Source of the DNA: Ignavibacteriota bacterium
Lineage (GTDB): Bacteria > Bacteroidota > Ignavibacteria > Ignavibacteriales > Melioribacteraceae
NCBI GenBank assembly: GCA_016716225.1
Contig: JADJWT010000001.1
Span: 3,172,501-3,236,500, forward strand
Direction of reading: 5' to 3'
Length of the DNA stretch: 64,000 nucleotides
Below the pieces are notes generated by a model. It ran no database searches, was not told the origin of the DNA, and worked only from the letters and a program-made list of their open reading frames with translations. Made by a program: the position numbers and the translations under genes. Positions 18,332 to 25,665 of the stretch are shown piece by piece. The first letter of the stretch is position 1; each line of letters opens with the position of its first letter.

Positions 18332-19327
18332 TTGATAATTGAATCAAGAGCATATGCAAGAGCCGGATTACTCGGAAATCCTTCAGATGGATATTTTGGG
18401 AAAACAATATCGCTAATTATTAAAAATTTTGGTGCGCATATTTCTTTATATGAATCCCCAGAATTAATTATTGAGATTCTTGATCAAGATAAAAATGTAT
18501 TTAAAAATATCTATGATCTTGTTGATAGAATTAAACTACATGGATATTATGGCGGCGATAGACTAATAAAAGCAAGTATAAAAGCTTTTTTTGATTATTG
18601 TAGAGAAAAAGAAATTAAAATTAACAACAAAAATTTTTCTGTCAGATATAATTCTTCAATACCAAGACAAGTTGGTTTAGCCGGCTCAAGTGCAATCATT
18701 ACTGCAACAATGAAAGCTTTGCTTAAATTTTTTGAAGTTGAAATTAGCAAAGAAATTCTTCCCACTCTTATTCTTTCAGCTGAAATAAAAGAACTTAATA
18801 TTAATGCTGGACTTCAAGATAGAGTAATTCAAGTTTATGAAGGTTTAGTCTATATGGATTTTGAGAAAGATTTTGTGGAAAAAAATAATCATGGAAAATA
18901 CGAGCAATTACCAATTGAAAATTTACCGAAAGTTTATTTAGCTTATAAGGATTCGTTAGGTAAGATTTCCGGTGTAGTGTTAAACGATATTGCAAGTCGA
19001 TATAAACGCGGTGATAAGCTTGTTATAGATACTCTAAATGAAATAGCAAATTGCGCTGCTGAAGGTAAAGATGCAATTATGAAAAAGGATTTCAAACTTC
19101 TTTCAGAGTTAATTAACAGAAATTTCGACCTTCGCACAAAAATTATGAATATTAGCGAAGAGAATCTTGAAATGGTTGAAATAGCTCGTAAATGCGGAGC
19201 TTCGGCAAAATTTGCCGGTTCCGGCGGTTCAATTATTGGTACTTATTCAAACGATGAAATGTTACATAAATTAATTATGGAATTAAAAAAAGTAAATGTA
19301 AGAGTTGTAAAACCATTTATTTCTTAG
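18332..19327 (+). CDS. Glucuronokinase-like GHMP kinase
   Basis: GHMP-superfamily kinase strongly resembling plant glucuronokinase, which makes glucuronate 1-phosphate from glucuronate and ATP. The N-terminus RAYARAGLLGNPSDGYFGKTIS (6-27), the loop HGYYGGDRL, the ATP-binding motif PRQVGLAGSSAI (111-122), NAGLQDRVIQVYEGLVYMDF and the final motif AKFAGSGGSI all match the plant enzyme closely, as I remember it. The start is a TTG (18332) with a weak upstream AT-rich region; no in-frame ATG is near. The downstream GalU-like gene (gap 9 bp) could convert the product to UDP-glucuronate. Galacturonokinase activity is the main alternative. Confidence 0.82.
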   Translation: MIIESRAYARAGLLGNPSDGYFGKTISLIIKNFGAHISLYESPELIIEILDQDKNVFKNIYDLVDRIKLHGYYGGDRLIKASIKAFFDYCREKEIKINNKNFSVRYNSSIPRQVGLAGSSAIITATMKALLKFFEVEISKEILPTLILSAEIKELNINAGLQDRVIQVYEGLVYMDFEKDFVEKNNHGKYEQLPIENLPKVYLAYKDSLGKISGVVLNDIASRYKRGDKLVIDTLNEIANCAAEGKDAIMKKDFKLLSELINRNFDLRTKIMNISEENLEMVEIARKCGASAKFAGSGGSIIGTYSNDEMLHKLIMELKKVNVRVVKPFIS

Positions 19328-19336
19328 GAGATTTTA

Positions 19337-20215
19337 ATGATAAAAAAAGCTGTAATCCCGGCAGCAGGACTTGGTACAAGATTTTTACCGGCAACAAAAG
19401 CACAACCAAAAGAAATGCTGCCTATTATTGATACGCCAACAATTCAATATGTCGTCCAAGAAGCTGTGGATTCCGGAATTGAAGATATTTTAATTATTTC
19501 CGGTAAAGGAAAAAGAGCAATTGAAGATCATTTTGATAGAAACATTGAATTAGAAATTGCACTCGAAGAAAAAAATGAGCAAGCACTAAATGAGATTAAG
19601 AATATTTCTGACATGGCGAAAATTCATTATATCCGACAAAAAGAATTAAAGGGTTTAGGCGATGCAATTTATCATGCAAAACATCATGTTGGTAATGAAC
19701 CTTTCGCTGTTTTGTTGGGAGATACGGTTGTAAGATCAGTTATTCCTGCTACTCAACAACTTATCGATATTTATGAACAATATAAGCAAATCGTAATTGG
19801 TGTAGAGCAAGTTCCAAAAGAAAAAGTTCATAGATATGGAATTGTTGGAGGTGTAAAAATTAATGATTCGCTTTATCAATTAAATGAAATGATAGAAAAA
19901 CCAAGTATTGAAGAAGCCCCATCCACTTTGGCTGTTGCAAGCAGATATATTTTAACTCCCGATATTTTTAAAGCTTTGGAAGAAACTAAAGCAGGAAAGA
20001 ATAATGAAATTCAACTTACCGATGCTTTAAAAATATTTTTATCAAGAGGGAGTGTATATTCTTATACATTCGAAGGAAAACGTTATGATATTGGCGATAA
20101 GCTTGATTATTTAAAAACTACTGTAGAATTTGGATTAAAAAGAAAAGAATTCAGAGAAGAATTTTTGGAATTTCTAAAGGAAATAATATCTAAGGAAAAT
20201 GGGGACAAATTATGA
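19337..20215 (+). CDS. galU: UTP--sugar-1-phosphate uridylyltransferase (GalU-like)
   Basis: Nucleotidyltransferase forming a UDP-sugar from UTP and a sugar 1-phosphate. Evidence: KAVIPAAGLGTRFLPATKAQPKEMLPI (nucleotide-binding loop), PTIQYVVQEAVDSGI, GLGDAIYHA, LLGDTVV (metal-binding Asp region), and GKRYDIGDKLDYLKT near the C-terminus. 292 residues as for GalU. Shine-Dalgarno TAGGAG at 19326-19331. GalU normally uses glucose 1-phosphate; placement behind a glucuronokinase suggests that this copy handles glucuronate 1-phosphate, an inference that sequence alone cannot settle. It overlaps kduD by 4 bp. Confidence 0.93.
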   Translation: MIKKAVIPAAGLGTRFLPATKAQPKEMLPIIDTPTIQYVVQEAVDSGIEDILIISGKGKRAIEDHFDRNIELEIALEEKNEQALNEIKNISDMAKIHYIRQKELKGLGDAIYHAKHHVGNEPFAVLLGDTVVRSVIPATQQLIDIYEQYKQIVIGVEQVPKEKVHRYGIVGGVKINDSLYQLNEMIEKPSIEEAPSTLAVASRYILTPDIFKALEETKAGKNNEIQLTDALKIFLSRGSVYSYTFEGKRYDIGDKLDYLKTTVEFGLKRKEFREEFLEFLKEIISKENGDKL

Positions 20216-20973
20216 TTTTAGATAAATTTAAATTAGATGGAAAAGTTGCATTAATAACCGGTTCAAATCAAGGTATTGGACAAATGTATGCAATAGCATT
20301 AGCCGAAGCCGGTGCTGATATTATTGGCGTTTCATACACCGATGATTTTGAAGAAACCGAAAAATTGATAAAAAAAACCGGAAGGAATTTCAAGTATTAC
20401 GTTAGTGATTTTTCAAACCGTGATTCACTTTACGAATTTATCAAAAACGTAAAAAAAGATTTTGAAAAAATTGATATACTGGTTAACAATGCCGGAACAA
20501 TAATGAGAAAGCCAATCTCAGAACATCCGGATGAATATTGGGATAGAGTAATTGAAATAAATTTATCCGCACAATTTATTTTAACTCGTGAGCTTGGCAG
20601 AGATATGGCAGAAAGAGGTTACGGTAAAATTGTATTTATTGCGTCATTACTTTCTTTTCAAGGTGGAATTACTGTCCCCGGCTATGCTGCATCAAAAGGC
20701 GGAATTAAACAAATCACAATGTCTTTTGCAAATGAATGGGCTTCAAAAGGAGTTACGGTTAATGCAATTGCTCCGGGTTATATTGTTACTGAAAATACTA
20801 AAGCATTAAGAGAAGATGCAGTAAGAAATAAAGCAATTTTGGATAGAATTCCGCAAGGTAGATGGGGAACACCGGAAGATTTAATGGGAACAGTAGTTTT
20901 CCTAAGTTCAGATGCATCAAATTATTTAAATGGAAGTGTGGTAACAGTTGATGGCGGCTGGATGGGAAGATAA
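20212..20973 (+). CDS. kduD: 2-dehydro-3-deoxy-D-gluconate 5-dehydrogenase
   Basis: Short-chain dehydrogenase reducing 2,5-diketo-3-deoxygluconate to KDG with NAD(P)H, following KduI. Motifs: ITGSNQGIGQMYAIALAEAGAD (cofactor), NNAGTIMRKP, catalytic Ser and Tyr-x-x-x-Lys (IASLLSFQGG; YAASKGG), and APGYIVTENTKALRED. The length of 253 and the LDKFKLDGKVALITGSNQGIG start are typical of KduD. Starts on the ATGA overlap with galU. Last gene before the second IS; the next 207 bp hold no gene and no strong hairpin. Confidence 0.92.
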   Translation: MILDKFKLDGKVALITGSNQGIGQMYAIALAEAGADIIGVSYTDDFEETEKLIKKTGRNFKYYVSDFSNRDSLYEFIKNVKKDFEKIDILVNNAGTIMRKPISEHPDEYWDRVIEINLSAQFILTRELGRDMAERGYGKIVFIASLLSFQGGITVPGYAASKGGIKQITMSFANEWASKGVTVNAIAPGYIVTENTKALREDAVRNKAILDRIPQGRWGTPEDLMGTVVFLSSDASNYLNGSVVTVDGGWMGR

Positions 20974-21230
20974 AATATTTATATACCAAATAATTATTCC
21001 ATCTTGTAAAATTGATAAATTTAATCAGTAAAACTTTAAAGCAGAATTATAATTTTTGAAGTTGTGTTAAAATTTTTTTGACAAACCTTAAATCAATGTT
21101 CAATCCAAAACCAAATAACTTATTTTGCGTAAATTGGTTATAGAATTACTAAATTAGGCTTTTACAAAGAGTTGAGAGAATGACCTGCCCCCGATAAATG
21201 TACCAATGATAAAGTTAGTTATACCTATCA

Positions 21231-22100
21231 TCAAGCATTGGCTACTTGGTGTAGGAGTATTACCTCCGGTACCGGAGGTAAAAAATTTAATGAACTATGC
21301 GGTCTGATTTCATTAAATTCTTGCCGCCACCTTTCTGTTAAAACTTTTGCCTCTAATATAGTATCAAATATCTCTCCATTCAATAATTCATCTCTTAATT
21401 TTCCATTAAATGATTCTATATATCCATTTTCCCATGGACTACCCGGTTCTATATAGGCTGTCTTGACTCCTATTCTTCTTAACCATTTTCTAAGTACTAT
21501 TGTTGTAAATTCACTCCCATTATCTGATCGTATATAATCTGGAACTTCATGTGTAATAAACAACTCTGATAACTTATACAGAACTTCAGAGGACTTGATT
21601 TGAAGTTCAACATGTATCGCTAAACATTCCCTTGTATATTCATCAATTATGTTCAACATCCTCATTGCTTTTCCATCACTTGTTCTTTCATACACAAAAT
21701 CATAGCTCCAAACATGATTTTTATATTCCGGTTTTAGTCTTATGCATGATCCGTCATTTAACCACAATCTCTTCCTTTTGGGTTGTTTTTGTGGAACTTT
21801 TAGTCCTTCTGTTCTCCATATTCTTTCAACCCTTTTATGATTTACTTTCCACCCTTTATTTTTTAGTAATGCTGTTATTCGTCTGTAACCGTATCTTCCA
21901 TAGTCTTTTGCCAGCTTTATTATATCATTTGTTAATGCTTCCTCATCGGCTCTCTTTTTCTCTCTTATTCTTTGGGTTGAACGTGCTTGACCTTATACTC
22001 GACACGCCTTCCGTTCTGAAACACTTAATATTTTCACTATTTCTTTTATTGCCCGATTTATCCGCCGTGGTGGACGCTTCTTTGCCGGGCTTAATAATTT
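21231..22100 (-). pseudogene. IS3 transposase OrfB with one in-frame stop, copy 2
   Basis: DDE transposase of the second IS copy. The 178-residue C-terminal part (21231..21767) carries HVWSYDFV, YIRSDNGSEF and NGYIESFNGKLRDEL. The same frame continues upstream through RVERIWRTEGLKVPQKQ, GRYGYRRITALLKNKGW and GQARSTQR without a shift, then meets TAA (plus-strand 21993..21995) where the family has Leu (CRVLGQARSTQR). Further upstream the frame again reads as OrfB (RRINRAIKEIVKILSVSERKAC). A single nonsense codon is therefore the only visible lesion in this orfB. The same codon is present in copy 1. Confidence 0.85.
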
Positions 22101-22358
22101 CCCCGACTTGCTTTCTTCAATATTGAATTATCTAATGTCAATTCTGCTACTATTTTTTTAAATCGACTATTTTCTTGTTCCAATACTTTCATTTTTTTGC
22201 TTGATCTATTCGTATGCTTCCATATTCTTTCCGCCATCGGTAATATGTCTGTTCATGTATTTAAATATCAGCTCTATATTCTTACCTGCCGAATGCATTA
22301 CTTCGGCTTCTCGAAGTTTATTTATGATTTGTTCTGTTGTAAATTTAACCCTTCCCAT
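22091..22358 (-). pseudogene. IS3 transposase OrfA with 10-bp deletion, copy 2
   Basis: Start codon at 22356-22358 (MGRVKFTTEQI...). Relative to copy 1, ten bases are missing around 22259-22262, shifting the frame inside the helix-turn-helix. The downstream half (DQAKKMKVLEQEN and onward to a stop at 22091-22093) is intact with its seven-A run. The two IS copies therefore carry different lesions in orfA. Confidence 0.75.
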
Positions 22359-22416
22359 ATTTTTTCTCCTTTCGATCCTAATATAACATTTGGATCACTT
22401 TTTGGGGGGCAGGTCA

Positions 22417-23457
22417 AATCAAAGTATCGGCAGAACGGCAGACGATTTACTAGCTTCATTTAAAAGTATAATTAAAACTAATATGTGGGGACATAGACTT
22501 GAACATCTGTTAAGAAACGGATTTAACGGATTACTACACATCGAAAATTCAACATTATTTGATCTTCTAATAATATTTGAACAATCAAGAAACATGAGCA
22601 GAGAAAAAAGAATATTAACCGACATAATTAAAAATGCAGTTGAAAATGAGGTAGCAAAAAGATTTTGGCAGAAAGATTTTCCAAGCTATAAACGAGACGA
22701 TTTTGCACCTTCACACCACAAATTGAGTATGCTGTTAAACTCAGATGAAACAGTTTCATTAATGCTCTCACAACCAGACAACAAATTAAATTTTAATGAA
22801 ATAATTGAGCAAAATAAAATAATACTTCTTGATCTATCAAATGTAGGACCGGATACAAGAAAGATATTAGGATCATATTTGCTATCAACTTTACATAATT
22901 ATTCAATTTCAAGAAATAACATAGATATGAATAACAGAAATCCTTTTAGTATTTATTGCGATGAAGCCCACAAATTCACACCGGATACATTAGAAGAAAT
23001 GATAACCGATGCAAGAAAATTTGGAATAAATTTAATTTTTGCTCATCAATTTCTAAATCAATTCAATACAGATCAAAGAGATGCATTATTAAGCATGGGA
23101 TCAACAATTATTTTCAACGTTGATTTATTTGATGCAAAAAACCTCACAAACAATTTACAAACCAAAGTAGAAGTAAAAGATATACTAACACTTAAAACCG
23201 GTGAAGCATTCTCAAGAATCGGAACACAAATAATAAAATTTGAGACTAATAAACCAGAACAAATACTTAAAGAAAATTATAAAAATGAAATAATCAAAAA
23301 ATCCATAGAAAAATATTACAAACCAATAACTACAGTTAAGAAAATTGTCAATGAAAGATTAAAGAGATTCGGAATAGATACGGAACCAATAAGAATAATT
23401 GAAGAATTAGAATTAGATAAATCTGACTTCAAATTTGAATATGATGAATTTGACTGA
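22417..23457 (+). pseudogene. HerA/TraG-like ATPase, 5' part removed by the IS
   Basis: C-terminal part of a conjugation/DNA-pumping type ATPase. The frame runs in from the IS end, so the N-terminus with Walker A is gone. The remaining about 346 residues contain KIILLDLSNVGPDTRKILGS (sensor-like strand), Walker B in FSIYCDEAHKFTPDTLEEM, and GINLIFAHQFLNQFN, in the order found in TraG/VirD4 and HerA-DUF87 proteins. A TTG in the IS tail at 22390 could start translation, but the product would lack ATP-binding residues. The downstream gene overlaps its end by about 17 bp, so this was part of an operon of a mobile element. Confidence 0.7.
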
Positions 23458-24013
23458 AATACTACAACTTCTTGATGAAGAAACAATACAAGAAAAAATT
23501 GATAAACCAATCGATGAAATATTTAATCAAGTTTATTCAATAACTGAGCAATTAAATTCACAAAGGAAACTAAAAAGTATAATTTATTTCTTAATTCAGA
23601 AATTAAAGAAGAATAAAATAATTTTTACAACGAATAATAAATACTCGGATTTAGTTTGGTTCTTAAACCAATATTATTCAGCAGAAGGATCTCAAGGTTA
23701 CGAAAGAGCAATCTTTGACATAAATAATTACAAAAAAGAAGGAATATTACATATACTAGAAACAACTTCAGAATCACTCAAAAAAGAACAAAAAGAAAAA
23801 TATTTACAATGGATTTACACTTCGAAAATAGAACACACTAATTGGGAATCGAAACTTAAAATTGTAGAACAAATAAATAAAACATCAAATAATTCTTCAG
23901 AAATACATAGCTTAACTAATATTCAAAAAGCATTATATCTAAAAGAAATAATTCAACAACAAATTGAAACAAGTCAAGCCATAAAATCATTGTTGAAGCC
24001 CAAATCGTTTTAA
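23441..24013 (+). CDS. Hypothetical protein in mobile-element remnant
   Basis: Not recognised. About 190 residues, highly charged and mostly helical in appearance, no signal peptide or membrane segment, with a Lys-rich stretch (LIQKLKKNK) and a Gln-rich C-terminal helix (EIIQQQIETSQ). The ATGs at 23441 or 23444 overlap the ATPase stop; a longer TTG start exists at 23435. Its overlap with the ATPase and closeness to the primase gene suggest an accessory role in the same element, but no function can be given. Confidence 0.6.
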   Translation: MMNLTEILQLLDEETIQEKIDKPIDEIFNQVYSITEQLNSQRKLKSIIYFLIQKLKKNKIIFTTNNKYSDLVWFLNQYYSAEGSQGYERAIFDINNYKKEGILHILETTSESLKKEQKEKYLQWIYTSKIEHTNWESKLKIVEQINKTSNNSSEIHSLTNIQKALYLKEIIQQQIETSQAIKSLLKPKSF

Positions 24014-24066
24014 CAGTGAAACGATTTAGACTTTGATACCACAAATCAATAAAACAATTGATTAAA

Positions 24067-25059
24067 ATGATTGATAACGAAAAATTATCGGACAAAGAAA
24101 AAATAAGATTATTCTTTTCACTCTTCCATGGATTAGAAAGTGTATATGGTACATACAGTACACAAAGCGGAAAACACTGGCAGATCAAAGGGAAAGTTAC
24201 AGAAAAGGTAATCGAAAACCATCTGAAGGGAAAACAACCATATGGATTCTATCCACTGATTAGTGATAAAACATCTGTTGCAGTTGCAGACTTTGATAAT
24301 CTTGATCCAAGACCACCTATCGAGTTCATTAAAAAAGCAGAACACTATGGATTATCTGCATATCTGGAAAAAAGCAAATCAAAAGGATATCATGTTTGGT
24401 TGTTCTTCCCAAAGGATGGAATAAATGCTAAAAAAGTAAGGCAAGTTATAAAATTTATTTTAATGGAAATTGATTCAATAAATACAGAAGTTTTTCCCAA
24501 ACAAGATTCAATCACAGATAGCGGATCATTTGGAAATTTTATCAATGCACCAATATTTGGAAAACAAATTTCAAAAAATAAAACAATTTTTATCGAACCA
24601 AACTTTTCTTTAAAACCTTACCAAGATCAATGGGAATTTCTAAAATCTATAAAAAACAACTCTGAACAATTATTAGACTCAATAATATCTAACAATGATA
24701 TAAAAAATGAATGCAGATCAAAGAAAACCAATAGTACAAACAATGGATATTCAAAATTTGGGTTACCAATTTGTGCAAAAAAAATATTACGAGATGGAGT
24801 TACATTTGATCAAAGAATTACGTGTTTCAGATTGGCAATAAACCTAAAAAGAATAGGAACTTCAAAAGGAAAAGTAATTGAGATATTAAATGATTGGAAG
24901 CAAAAAAACAAACCAATAAATGGAAAAAAAATAATCACAAGGGAAGAAATAATAGAACAAGTCAAATGGGCATATATAAAAGACTATAAAGGTTATGGGT
25001 GTGAAGCACCTATAATAAAAAGTTTCTGCGATTCAAAATGCAAAATAAATAAACGATAA
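24067..25059 (+). CDS. Archaeo-eukaryotic primase (TOTE-type AEP domain)
   Basis: Resembles the AEP primase module of TOTE conflict systems and integrated elements. Signs: LFHGLESVYGTYSTQ at the start, KQPYGFYPLISDKTSVAVADFDN with the D-x-D metal pair (VADFD), EKSKSKGYHVWLFF with the conserved His, FPKQDS, and SFGNFINAPIFGKQ. A Cys-containing tail (KSFCDSKCKINK) follows a helical region (FDQRITCFRLAINLKRIG) like the PriCT-type C-terminus. No helicase domain is fused. ATG at 24067 preferred over the TTG at 24058. Probably a replication protein of the degraded mobile element. Confidence 0.75.
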   Translation: MIDNEKLSDKEKIRLFFSLFHGLESVYGTYSTQSGKHWQIKGKVTEKVIENHLKGKQPYGFYPLISDKTSVAVADFDNLDPRPPIEFIKKAEHYGLSAYLEKSKSKGYHVWLFFPKDGINAKKVRQVIKFILMEIDSINTEVFPKQDSITDSGSFGNFINAPIFGKQISKNKTIFIEPNFSLKPYQDQWEFLKSIKNNSEQLLDSIISNNDIKNECRSKKTNSTNNGYSKFGLPICAKKILRDGVTFDQRITCFRLAINLKRIGTSKGKVIEILNDWKQKNKPINGKKIITREEIIEQVKWAYIKDYKGYGCEAPIIKSFCDSKCKINKR

Positions 25060-25108
25060 AATTTAAATACTTGTAAAATAATTTTGAAAATCAACAATCA
25101 AATTGAAA

Positions 25109-25405
25109 ATGGAAAACAAATTAGTTTTAATAAAAATCGATCAACTTTATGCTATCATAAAGCAAGCAATTTTAGAAGTAATCAAGAAAAAAGATGACGA
25201 GGACCAGCAAAAGGAGATACTGAATTTTAAAGAAACATGCGAATTTCTAGGAATCCATCCATCAACATTGAACAAATGGAAAGCTCAAAACAAAATACCA
25301 TACAAACGATTAGGAAAGCGAATATTTTTTGAAAGAAAGAGAATTCAAGCTGCACTTAAAGAATCAAATTACTGTAAATTAAAAGAGATTCAAGTTAATT
25401 TATAA
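25109..25405 (+). CDS. Excisionase-like helix-turn-helix protein
   Basis: About 98 residues. The second half is a MerR/excisionase-type winged helix: LNFKETCEFLGIHPSTLNKW followed by KIPYKRLGKRIFFERKRI, which is the usual architecture of helix-turn-helix 17 proteins of Bacteroidota conjugative and integrative elements. The N-terminal helix is charged and may dimerise. A TTG at 25103 is in frame; the ATG at 25109 is preferred. It closes the mobile remnant; the 260 bp downstream contain no gene, only AT-rich sequence and the operator-like site. Confidence 0.75.
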   Translation: MENKLVLIKIDQLYAIIKQAILEVIKKKDDEDQQKEILNFKETCEFLGIHPSTLNKWKAQNKIPYKRLGKRIFFERKRIQAALKESNYCKLKEIQVNL

Positions 25406-25631
25406 ACTACGTTTCTTTTTATCATTAATAGCTTGGATTTCAAAAAATAATTAAAATATGATGATAAGCTAATGTTCTTAATTATGAAGATTTATTTTGA
25501 TCTTTTTCTATCAAATATTTGTTAGCAAATAAAATAATATGGATTTACAAAATATTTTGTGATTAATTAAGACATTTTTAAAAATATGTAAAATGAAATA
25601 AAATGTTTGGTTATTTCAATAATTTTAGTAA

Positions 25632-25655
25632 CTTAGTATACCAAGTATAACTATT
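25632..25655 (+). promoter_or_regulatory. GTATACC operator-like site 1
   Basis: The stretch taacttagtatacc (25629-25642) is identical over 14 bases to that at 37997-38010, and the following bases (aagtataac) resemble taatatatc there. A TAATTTTA -7-like box (25620-25627) lies just upstream, so a bound regulator would block or adjust the promoter. It lies 11 bp before the start of the 988-residue gene. Probable site for the GntR/LacI regulator at 38204. Confidence 0.55.
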
Positions 25656-25665
25656 TATTTTTGTT

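Larger units (their letters stand above)
21181..22416 (-). mobile_element. IS3-family insertion sequence, copy 2 (complete ends, 1236 bp)
   Basis: Both ends are visible: left tgacctgcccccgataaa (21181 onward), right tttttggggggcaggtca (ending 22416), so the inverted repeats share TGACCTGCCCCC. The internal sequence is nearly identical to copy 1 and in the same orientation. No target duplication is evident (left flank gagaa, right flank aatc). This suggests either loss by later rearrangement or that 22417 is the outer edge of a larger unit bounded by both copies. Contains orfA and orfB, both broken. The palindrome acctccggtaccggaggt recurs at 21262..21279. Confidence 0.93.

Noticed and set aside
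20974..21180. Possible riboswitch or terminator between kduD and the IS
   Set aside because: The region is AT-rich without a convincing hairpin or conserved aptamer pattern.
22390..22416. IS-provided start codon for the HerA-like ATPase
   Set aside because: A TTG in the IS tail is in frame, but the product would lack Walker A; truncation is the simpler reading.
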